Shown here piece after piece: positions 13,190-22,223 of a DNA stretch of 64,000 bases. A model generated the notes under the pieces. It searched no databases. It was given only the letters and a program-made list of their open reading frames with translations, and was not told where the DNA came from. This DNA comes from Torreya grandis (lineage: Eukaryota > Streptophyta > Pinopsida > Cupressales > Taxaceae): positions 310,001-374,000 of the forward strand of contig JARHVA010004902.1 in assembly GCA_037957365.1 (NCBI GenBank). The letters run 5' to 3'. A program made the translations under genes and the position numbers. Within the stretch, counting starts at the first letter, position 1. Each line of letters opens with the position of its first letter.

Positions 13190-14000
13190 TCCCTGATGCT
13201 AAGCCTATAAAGAAAAAACTTTGAAAGATGCACCCTCACATTACACTCTTAATCAAAGAAGAGTTACAATGTTTCTTATCTATCAAATTTATCCACCCTA
13301 TTCATTATCCTCAATGAGTATCTAATATCATCCATATCACAAAGCCCATAGGAGGACTACACCTTTGTACTAATTTTCATGACCTTAATCTCACCTATCC
13401 TAAATATGATTTCCCTCTCCATAATATTTACCAATTAGTGGACTAAACAGTCAGTCATAAAATTTTATCACTTATGGATGGTTTTTCTAGATATAATCAA
13501 ATCCTTATTGCACTATAAGATCAACATAAGACTTTATTTATTAATCCCTAGGGGACCTTTTGCTATTAGGTTATGATTTTCAACTTAAATAATGTCAGAA
13601 AACCTATCAAAGGGACATGACTTATATATTCTATGATATAATCCATAAAATCATTAATGATTATGTGGATGATTTCCTTGGTAAGTCAAAATTGTGAAAA
13701 GACCATCTTTTAGTTCTTAAGACAATCTTTGCTCACTTAATCTAGTTTTGTGTCTATCTCAATTTCAAGAAATACATTTTTTGGGTTTTGATGGGTAAGC
13801 TTTTAGGTTATATCATCTCTATTTGAGGGATAGAAGTTGACCTAGCTAAGATCAAAACTGTTATCAAAACACCACCCCCAACTAATCTTACGTAGCTTCA
13901 TAGTTTACAAGGAAAATTATAGTCCATTCATCATTTTATCTCCTAGCTATCTGATTGATGTCAACCATTCCATCACCTCCTAAGGAAGGATACCTACTTT
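13190..14000 (+). pseudogene. E2 reverse transcriptase relic
   Basis: The domain copies genomic RNA to DNA. It begins DAKPIKKKL, then KMHPHITLLIKEELQ and FIHPIHYPQ (about 13195-13320), LHLCTNFHDLNLTYPKYDFPL (about 13360-13420), LMDGFSRYNQI (about 13473-13505), and the active-site motif DYVDDF, with Y-V-D-D at 13662-13673, still intact. The thumb/connection follows: GKLLGYIIS (about 13795) and GIEVDLAKIKTVIKTPPP (about 13830-13885). The residues fit the Tat lineage. There are several stops (for example at the tryptophan or glutamine positions after KKKL and VD) and a frameshift between FSRYNQI and YVDD, so the enzyme is dead although the catalytic Asp pair survives. Confidence 0.82.
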
Positions 14001-14049
14001 AATTAGGACTCTAGATATTAAGAGGCTTTTGATGTTCTAAAAGGCTATC

Positions 14050-14470
14050 TTCTTTCACCACTAGTTCTCATTCATCCCAATTAAGGTCAACCTTTCTTCT
14101 TGTATATTTTAGCCATAGATTATGCCTTGGGATTCATACTTACGCATCATGATGATCAATATAAATAGAAGGTGGTTTATTATATCAGTCACACATTCAT
14201 TGAATATGAGACACACTATTTGCACATAAAAATTTGTGCATGGATCTGGTCTTTGTAGCCTCTAATATTCTCCATTATCAACTTAATCATAAAAATTATG
14301 TGACCATGAACACTAATCCCCTAAAGTTTATGCATTCAAAGCCTTATAAAAATAAATGAATGGAAAAATGGCCCATACTTTTGGTAGAATTTGATCTTGA
14401 GTCTATCCACCAAAAATTAATTAAAGGTCAAATCATTATTGATTAGCTAGTTGAGGCACCTCTTGCTAAT
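14050..14470 (+). pseudogene. E2 gypsy-type RNase H relic
   Basis: After the RT connection, ALGFILTHHDD is followed by VVYYISHTFIEYETHY (about 14170-14215), matching the ALGxxLxQxD and AVYYLSRTLxxAExRY blocks of gypsy RNase H. The tail KSLLIS/IKGQIIID (about 14425-14450) corresponds to the KAIKGQALADFLA end. RNase H removes the RNA strand during minus-strand synthesis and makes the PPT primer. Stops and a frameshift interrupt it. Confidence 0.68.
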
Positions 14471-14539
14471 AATTAACCAATTAATTATGAATTCCCAGAT
14501 TAATCCATATCATTCATATCTCAAGTAAATCTATAATAT

Positions 14540-14940
14540 CAAATGAATCTATTCTTTAATGGATCTAAATGCAAGTGTGGTGGGTGATATATAATTATCC
14601 TAATCCCTCTTGGGGTGACACCTATACCTTTATCTTTTAAACTTGATTTTTACTACACCAATAATATGGTAGAGTATGAGGTTTTGATTATAGGTCTCCA
14701 AACTACTTTAGCTTTAGGTATTAAAACACTTAATATCTATGGTGATTCTTAGCTTGTGGTCAATAAGATAAATGTCATATATCAATTTAAAAATGATACC
14801 ATTCAGAAGTATAAGACCTTAGCTGATTAATTACTAGCTACTTTTGAGCATTATTCTATCCAAGCCACTCCTCGGTCAACTAACAAGTTTGTGGATACCA
14901 TGGCTTCTTTGGCCTCATTTATCCTATCTTCATCTTAGGA
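14540..14940 (+). pseudogene. E2 second, archaeal-type RNase H (aRNH) relic
   Basis: The largely continuous reading starts LFFNGSKCKCGGGYIII, then FKLDFYYTNNMVEYEVLIIG (about 14638-14698), LNIYGDS (about 14730), YQFKNDTIQKYKTLAD (about 14780-14830) and TPRSTNKFVDTMASLASF (about 14870-14920). This is the RNase HI-like fold acquired by the Tat lineage and placed between RH and INT. The conserved Glu in NNMVEYE and Asp in YGDS remain; the first catalytic Asp (normally FDG) reads Asn (FNG). One stop replaces the Gln of GDSQLVV (CAG to TAG). It is the best-preserved part of E2 pol and the strongest evidence for the lineage call. Confidence 0.82.
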
Positions 14941-15179
14941 TTCTAAGTTATTTGTCCTCATCCATAAGGTTAATCAACCTTATTTTACCAAAATTGATCT
15001 TCTTTCATCCATAATGTAGAGGAAAATCCATTGGATCTTTGGTACGAGTAGATATTTGATTATTTATCAAGGGGGATTATTCCTCTAGATTTATTTAGAA
15101 ATGACAAGCGAGCTTTCTAACATCACATCACACATTTTTTCATACTAGGGGATATTATCTATAATCATGGTTTTGATGG

Positions 15180-16300
15180 TATCCTTCTTTATTGTCTCCA
15201 AAATTATGAAGTTATCCTCACTATCAAAGAATCTCATGACAAGTTATGTGGTAGACATTTTAGTGGCTACACCATTGCTAAGAGAATATTATTATTAGGA
15301 TATTATTGGCCTACTTTTAATCAGGATTGTTATGATTATGTTAAGAAATGTGTAAAATGCTAGTAGCATGTCAACCTATCACATGTTCCTAGTCAAGAAT
15401 TATAGGTAGCATAGGAATTTTGGCCATTTTCCTAGTAGGGGCTTGATCTTATAAGCCAAATCAATCCTAAATCTTCCCAGCATCACAGATTTATGATTTT
15501 TACCACTGAGTATTTCACTAAGTGGGTGGAGGATATTCCTCTTATGTAAACCAAAGCAGACAAAATTATGGAATTCATTAGTCAACATATTATTTTTCAG
15601 TTTGGTGTTACTCATAAGATCATCACAGATAATGGAAAATATTTTTAAAAAAAAAATATTAAAGAGCTTTATGACTCTTCTAACATTAAGCTAATTTTTT
15701 CCTCGCCTTACTATCCTCAAGCTAATGGACAGGCCGAAGCATCTAATAAAACTCTCATCAAAATCCTAACCAAAGTCATTAATGAAGAAGGAAAGAACTT
15801 ACATCTTTGCATTTCATTTGCCTTATGGGCTTATTAAACTAATATTCAAACCCCTATGGGTGCTATTCCTTTCTCTCTAGTTTATGGTACCAAATTTGTA
15901 CTTTATCTTGAAGTTCAAATTCCTTCCCTTTACATCTCCTTTAAAGATATCATTTTTGAGGATGACTTCTATCAAGAGTGACTAGCCTAGCTTGAGCTCT
16001 TGGATGAGCATCGATTAGCCACCCTTGATCATCTCCATGCATATTAGGAATGAATAAAGCATGCCTGTAATAAAAATTTAAAATAATGTGAATTTAATGT
16101 TGGTGACCTTGACTTAAAATAAAATTGACATGTCACTAATATGGAAAAAAGAAAATGAGGAAAATTTGATCCAAATTAGCTTAGACCATATATTATCACC
16201 CATAAATATAGATCTAGGGCATATCATTTGGCCTCTCTTAATGGAAAATTGGAATGACAACCTCTTAATGCATTGCATTTACATCATTTCCACATGGAAT
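15180..16300 (+). pseudogene. E2 integrase relic
   Basis: The zinc-binding part reads GRHFSGYTIAKRI, GYYWPTFNQD and KKCVKC (about 15250-15360). The DDE core has GLDLISQI (first Asp, about 15430), EYFTKWVEDIPL (about 15508-15545), KIITDNGKYF (second Asp, about 15620) and SPYYPQANGQAEASNKTLI (Glu, about 15710-15760), then GAIPFSLVYGT. The C-terminal part ends with RAYHLASLNGKLE and LHLHHFHM at about 16215-16300, the usual end of Tat pol; there is no chromodomain. Integrase would insert the cDNA and leave 5-bp duplications. All three catalytic acidic residues are visible, but at least five stops and a small A-run near 15645 break the frame. Confidence 0.82.
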
Positions 16301-17269
16301 AAGTCTTAATCACTATCAAACTAGTTTCTTTTATGTTTGGTTGGATTAGGATAAAACCATATCCCTTCTATTCCTATACCAAGTAATGACATATAGAGGC
16401 ATGTGGTTCCTCATCAATATTTTCTATTATAGCCTAAAAATGAATACCTCATCTCTATTCATAGCATGTTATAATTGGACAGGCTTTGCCTATAGTAGGT
16501 TGGCACCCCAAATCATTATTTCTTGAAATCCCACCCTATCAGTAGTTATTTTTGGGAATAAGAGTATCATCTTGTGAAACAAAGCTTTGGGGGACTATTC
16601 TAGGATGCCTTAGGCCAATCCATAATGTAATAATAATGTTGGGATCAAAGACTAAGCAAATAAAAGCATCTATAGATTAGGTAAAATTAACAGACTAATC
16701 CCTCAAAGGATAACTATAAAATCTACAAATACATACATATATATATATCAAAAGTGCACTGATCCCTTGAAGGATAGCTTCTTTGAAAAGCATCTCTCAA
16801 AATATAGACCACTCCATTGAAGGATGGCTATCATGCATGAAATATCCAAGGAAAGCTTCCCACATTGATCAACTTTATTTTATTAGACTTCCCGCATTGA
16901 TCAATCTACATGCATTTGAACAAAAGGATCTTAGGGTTGACCTTAGTTTTGGATATACAAGGTGAAAGCATATTCTTCTTAAAAGAATCCACTTTTTATC
17001 AAAATCGTAAAGCATATCCCTAGAAAATTCCATCTCAAACCAATAGATCTTGAACTTAGTTGACCTAAGGTTGTTAGGGTGTTTATTAGTAGTCAATTAA
17101 GGATGCACATTTATATATTTAAAGAGGTTTTCTTGGGTTATGGTACAAGCCAGTAAAGAGAAATAAAACCTTTATTTCTCTTTATCTTAAGTAAATCAAA
17201 ATTATGTTGATTAATTATCTAAAAGAAAGCTTTCCTCATACATCCTAATCAAAGTATAAGAAAGTCCTA
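16301..17269 (+). other. E2 post-pol spacer with conserved semi-palindromic motif triplet
   Basis: Three copies of a motif close to GACTxxTCCCTTGAAGGATAGCTA lie at 16692-16717, 16756-16780 and 16807-16832. Their core, TCCCTTGAAGGA, is a near-palindrome. They are followed by two strings containing CATTGATCAA (about 16862 and 16895). The same arrangement occurs in E3 at 47663-47880. Small ORFs over this stretch (16783-16965 plus strand, 16875-17096 minus strand) have no recognisable motif. No other domain was found. Confidence 0.6.
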
Positions 17270-17720
17270 AGCTATTAATCCATATTCCATAATCATAATC
17301 ACATAAATATAAAATATGTAATCCACAATCCCTATTCTAATATAATAAATAATCTAATCCACATCCATAATAACATGATCCATAAACATTTTAATGTAAA
17401 TCCATAACATTTAAAATCCATAATCGATAATCTAATCAAACCCATAATCACATAACATAAGATTTGTAATCTATAATCCATAATCTAATATAATCAATAA
17501 TCTAATCCACATGCACAATAACAAAATCATGATCCACAAACATTATAACAATCCATAACATTTAAAACCATAATAAATCTATCACATCATTTAAACCCAT
17601 AATCTAAATACAAAGCATCCTAAAATTAACTCCATTATCCATAAACATCCATAATCCATAAATAAACTCCATAGAACACAAAATATAAACATCACAACTC
17701 ATAATAAAAATCATGTATCT
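17270..17720 (+). repeat. Degenerate ATCCATAATC array in E2
   Basis: Strings close to AATCCATAATC, ATCCATAACAT and AATCTAATCCACAT recur about every 15-40 bases over this stretch. The units are irregular in spacing and sequence, so this is a decayed low-complexity or minisatellite-like array, not a clean tandem repeat. No ORF. Confidence 0.55.
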
Positions 17721-17839
17721 ATATATATAAATGCTCAAAATATACATCATAAATCTCAACATAAAAAGTATCTGGCTCTCTAGCTAATATAATAAATACA
17801 AAATTGAGTTACTCTATAAATTGGATCTAGCTTAGATGG

Positions 17840-19760
17840 ATGCTCCCATACCTCTACCACCACCTCTACTCCCATCCCCTCCCCCATCTCCTCCTCTATC
17901 TCTCCTATGATCTCTCCCATATGATACACTCCTTATGATGACTGAGCATATGTGCATCAATCTAGAGGATCTTCCCTATGTGTCTAAATGGATGGCATAC
18001 CATGGAATCTCTAGATGCAAATCTAGTATAATATGCTCATAGTATGTCATTTTGGTGGCTAACTCCTAGTACCTATCTATGCTCACAGTACCTACCTACC
18101 TTGTGTTTGACCCAATCACCCCTATAACTATCTACCCTAAGGATACTCCATCCCCTCATCTCAAGATATCCCTCTTTATGTAGTATTAGTCCCAAGCCTC
18201 AATTTATAGATCATGACTTATTTGTAGGGTATCATACTCCACCTATAGTGCAACTAATCTAGTTTTAAGACCATCTCATTCCATCTTCATGGTAGTGAGA
18301 ACCTCCTGCACTATGGCCACCTATCCTTGTAATGTAATACACTAGGATCTCAATGTATCTCACTCAAAAATAATACCTATAATGTATATATCCTCTTCCT
18401 TTCCTTCATCTTCTCCCCTTTCTCCCTCTTCCCCCATCTCTCCCTCTCCCATATCCTCATCCTTTCCTCCTCCCTCCTTTATTTCATCCCACATCTCCTC
18501 ATTTTCTCCCTCCTATCAAGGTCATACCACCCTCTCTTGTTTGTCATCCATATGCCCTACCCACCACACTAAGAATTATGGAATACACCATAAATCTTAT
18601 ATATTTGAACCTACTACCTCCTCCTCAGCTCCTAATAAAAGATTTATAGTATCTAGCTCTAGGAGTCCAAGCTTTATCTCATCATGTCTATATAATCATA
18701 GGGCCCATGGTATATCCTATATTAGACCAAACTATCTCCTCACCCTCTAAAAATGGAAATACTCCACATAGTAAATCCTCCACCCTATAATCCACCTCTC
18801 CCTCTGAATGTATGCCATCTTGGCCTCTATCCCAAACCATGTAGGAAATCTAACATAAGGCCTCCAAATGGCATCCCTATCCTATAACCCATTGAGGACT
18901 CCTTGATAGTATGCCAAATCCTAAGTCACACCATATATATAAGCTCATACTAAATCCTCATTCCATCAAAATAAGTCAACACCGTAGCCAGTCTCATACC
19001 AACATAACTATGGGGTGTCAATAGGTCTTACCACCCTGATGTGCTTTTAGTCCTAAAACTAAAAAATAATGATCACATCTAACCCATATCTCCTCTACGT
19101 CCTCCACCCCCATAAATCTCTATATACCTATACTATTAATGTAGGGGCCAAGGTAAATATTGTCTAATGCTCCAACATGTTTGTAATAACACCTATAAGG
19201 CTCCATGGGAACCTACTTCCTCCTAAATCTGGGAGAGCGTAGCATGAGATGGCCATCATCATCACCATCATCATCATCAATACTCCCCTCCCATATATAT
19301 TGGCCTCATATAATGGCTCAAATATAAATCCTCTTACAATAAAGGTAATGTCTATAGCATCTCCACCATATAGTCATGCCAATACTACTGCATGACCCTA
19401 CTCATCTATAGGTACAATTTTATTCCCCTTATTATAATTCATATTATCCTATAGATATCCTCCTTGATGATAGTCATATCCCCTATATATAACCAAATAT
19501 CCCCATGGTCACATCCCATCACTCTATAAATGCAACTAATAGGCTCATGTCTCAATGAGTATAGTGATAGAAGCACACTCATCCTAATCCCATGACCTCC
19601 ATGTGTGCCCAATAATCATCTCTTAGTTGGTCATGTAACCATTCCAATAGAGGTGGTACTCAGTCTTGCATCCAAATAGTGTAAGTGCCTATTACCATAA
19701 TCTTCTATAATTCTTAAATTTTCTAAAGCTCTACTCAGTTTAACCCTAGATACTTTAACC
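17840..19760 (-). pseudogene. Antisense plant mobile domain-like gene relic in E2
   Basis: Read on the minus strand from about 19760 downward, frames with stops and shifts give WLHDQLRDDYWAHMEVMG (19600-19655), LLVAFIEWWDV (about 19515-19550), then GDMTIIKEDIYRI (about 19440-19485), and VPIDE, a stop, GHAVVLA and LYGGDAIDITFIV (19345-19425). The order ALVERW..T.TF, GEMTITLEDVYRI, then VxYDxxExGxxALxxLFGDDAID is that of plant mobile domain (PMD) proteins, the family of MAIN/MAIL and of many transposon-encoded proteins. Later fragments (RFPTWFGIEAKMAY near 18810-18870) are followed by a Gly/Glu/Asp-rich tail, whose complement is the Ser/Pro-rich plus-strand stretch at 18382-18500. An antisense gene between pol and the 3' LTR is a known position for extra ORFs of Tat elements. 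The gene is broken by frameshifts and stops. The N-terminus and promoter are unknown. Confidence 0.55.
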
Positions 19761-19769
19761 TAGTTTTCA

Positions 19770-20480
19770 CCTTCTTTATAAAATTAGTGTTGATTCATCA
19801 TCAATTGATGTCATTTTTGGTGAATCAGTGATGTTTCCCCATATCATCATCGATTCATGGGAATCAATGTTGATTTTAGGTTACCTTATTATCCTAATAC
19901 CTTACTCATTATCCTGATCCAATAATAATAATAATAATAACGATAATAATAATAATAATAAGACTTAAAAATAGGGCCTACCTCATCTTAAGATCATCAC
20001 CATTGCCTCTAACTGCTACCGCTCACCTCCATTTCACCTCACATCACAATCATCATCTAATTTTCACTCTTAATTCACCATGCATCAAAAATAAATGATC
20101 TCTCTCCACATTGGATTTAGTTATATACCCCACTTTGGATCAGTGCTAATTTGTTTTAGATCGGCATCAAATTAGTGAATCATCATCAATTTTCTTTGAA
20201 TAATTATTGATTTGCCTATTTTCCACTACTTGTAATTTTTTATGCATCTAATCCTACTCCATAGCCTCATCTTATTATCTTTTCACATCTATCTTATTAT
20301 TTTTCCTATACCATTTTAGGTTTGTGGATATATACCCCCTTTTGGTCCCATAGCCTATACAAGGCATGCACTTTTTTGGGCATCTCCCCTCTATGGGTCC
20401 CAAGAGTGAATTTTCTCTTGATAACAATTGTATATAGGTAGTGTGAACACCATATGCTTTAGTCAACCAAACCCTATCAC
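19770..20480. other. E2 spacer with GATTCATC/ATCGATT motif cluster and (AAT)n
   Basis: Between the antisense gene and the 3' UTR this stretch holds several related strings: TTGATTCATCATCAATTGATG (about 19792), GATTCATGGGAATCAATGTTGATT (about 19852) and TTAGTGAATCATCATCAATT (about 20172). It also holds an AAT microsatellite at 19921-19961. The strings belong to the same family as the motifs in the E2 LTRs. This would be the upstream region of the antisense gene. The ORFs at 20275-20466 (minus) and 20489-20818 (plus) show no known domain. Confidence 0.45.
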
Positions 20481-20800
20481 TTATCCTCTTGCTTAACCTT
20501 TGTTTAATCCCAATTGTTCATAGTTATCACATTTTATTATGGGATTTGTCTTATGGCATATATGCCTGTACTATCTCACACCTTATTAGTGAAAAATGTA
20601 TACTTCATGTTATGAATCCACACTCTTATATCTCATTTATTATCCATCTATCCCATCCATTACTCTATCTTTCAAACCCATCACCCACTCCTCATCCTAT
20701 TTTGGCTCCTGGTTTGAGGGGGGATACCTCCTCACATAAACTTGGGGCATTAGACCTCTCTCATTTTTTGTGTCGAAGCACGTATTACATACCATTCCAT

Positions 20801-20813
20801 AAAAAGGGGAAAA
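20801..20813 (+). promoter_or_regulatory. E2 polypurine tract
   Basis: AAAAAGGGGAAAA lies immediately before the 3' LTR start TGTAGAC and matches the E3 tract AAAAAGGGGCAAA (49391-49403). It would prime plus-strand DNA synthesis. The 320 bases upstream contain a block (ATACCTCCTCACATAAACTTGGGG, about 20724-20747) also present in E3 at about 49318, so the 3' UTR is conserved between the families. Confidence 0.8.
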
Positions 20814-22218
20814 TGTAGACACTATAATTGTGTATGTCATATATGATTTATTAAATATCCCTATCCTAAAATTTAAATTATTCACTGTTAGACACCCAGT
20901 AATTTGTTTTTATAAATTACCATTTTACCTCCCTGGACACCTAAATATATTTACAACCTATGAAATACTAACCCTTTAACCAACCTACCCATGTATAAAC
21001 CTATTCTTGACAACCCTATGCATATAATACCAAAATCTTCCATAGTTAAAATAAACCAATGTGGATGAAACCACTCCTTGTTAAAAAGGGTGAATCATTA
21101 CTGATTCTCCAATGATTGGCATCGATTATCTTGATCAATGTCAATCTATTTATACACAACCATCCCTTTGGCTTGAATCTCAAAACACTTCTTGGATTTT
21201 CTCAAGAGAGTTAAGGAGAACCTTATCACTACTCTACCAAAATTTTGTAACCCTAGTCCACATTCATCATCACAAAATAGAAGGACCACTTACATCTATG
21301 GGAATAAATACATTATTCTTGTAATTTGGTTCAAGGTAAATATTTTTCAATTATTTCATTTCTTGATTATACTTATGTGTATTCATGTTTATCCTAATCT
21401 TAGAATATAATAGAGCCATCTATTTTACTTGTTATTCTCCTCTATCACCCTGTAATTCCTTATTTTTAATTAGGAGTAGTCTAAACAAAATTGGCATCAA
21501 TTATTTAGGATTGACATCGATCCAATACACTCTATTTTTAAACTTGAGCCTTTTAATACTAGAACTATATCTTCAATCCATTCTTTTTTTGTCTTTTTAA
21601 ATATGACATTAATGTGTATATGACTCTACCTAGAATTATGCATAATGTCATTATATTATTGATCTTCCCATTGTATCTCAACCCTTGTTAGTCAACCAAA
21701 GTGATATAGACTTTGAGTTATCACTTTATGCCATTGCTTACTCTCCCTCAGTTGAAGCCACTTTTGAACAACTAGATGTTATACAAGAAGATCTAAATGT
21801 TGCTATAATTTATTGGGATGAATACTTTACTTACATTGATAGTTTAAATGAATAATAATTCATAATCACTTTATTATGACATCTATATCAAATATTTATC
21901 TTTTTATAATTTTAGTGTTTATTTATCCACTTAATTATGAAAATAGTGAGCTAATAGCCACTTGAGGAAGTTCATAACTTCTTGAGACTGGTTCTTAACT
22001 AGGTATCTCACCTATCTATCTATTAATATAATTTTGTCCATGTTGACTCTTTATGTATAGGTTATTATTCCAAGCCAAAAATAATTTACCTCATTCATTT
22101 GATTCAAGTAGTGTAAAATTATCTTTGTATCTCCAAGTATTCTTCATAAACCCTACATTTCATTAAGTTTTTTAGTAGAAAATTAAATTAAAAGGAAAAA
22201 TGAAAAACTACTATAGCA
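20814..22218 (+). repeat. E2 3' LTR
   Basis: Starts TGTAGACACTATAATTGTG and ends CTACTATAGCA, followed by ACTAG. Aligns with 6043-7509 throughout, including the TATA-like string at 21145 and the ATTG(G/A)CATCGAT motifs at 21115-21150 and 21490-21525. ORFs in this stretch (21112-21324, 21192-21410, 21385-21600) are non-coding LTR sequence. Confidence 0.9.
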
Positions 22219-22223
22219 ACTAG
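22219..22223. repeat. Target-site duplication ACTAG, right of E2
   Basis: Second copy of the 5-bp duplication; joining it to 6038-6042 restores the sequence seen uninterrupted in copy A. Confidence 0.85.

Larger units (their letters stand above)
6043..22218 (+). mobile_element. E2: full-length decayed Tat-lineage LTR retrotransposon (~16.2 kb)
   Basis: The element has paired LTRs (6043-7509 and 20814-22218), flanking ACTAG duplications, a PPT (20801-20813), and in order gag, aspartic protease, reverse transcriptase, RNase H, a second archaeal-type RNase H, and integrase with no chromodomain. The additional RNase H between RH and INT and the CHHC-like gag knuckle are diagnostic of the Tat lineage. 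Between pol and the 3' LTR lies about 4.5 kb of extra DNA containing a motif triplet, an AT-rich degenerate array and an antisense PMD-like relic. Every domain has stops or frameshifts, so the element is inactive. E3 in this window is a relative: it shares the LTR start TGTAGACAC, the leader block, the gag layout and the post-pol motifs. Confidence 0.88.

Noticed and set aside
18382..18750. Plus-strand Ser/Pro-rich ORF of 122 codons
   Set aside because: Complement of the acidic/Gly-rich tail of the antisense PMD-like relic; low complexity and no start context.
19253..19280. His- or Met-rich coding repeat from (CAT)n
   Set aside because: Short trinucleotide run; in the antisense relic it is probably an acidic (Asp) stretch or simple slippage, too short to interpret.
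20489..20818. Plus-strand ORF of 109 codons before the E2 3' LTR
   Set aside because: Runs through the 3' UTR and PPT, has no domain, and E3 does not keep the frame.
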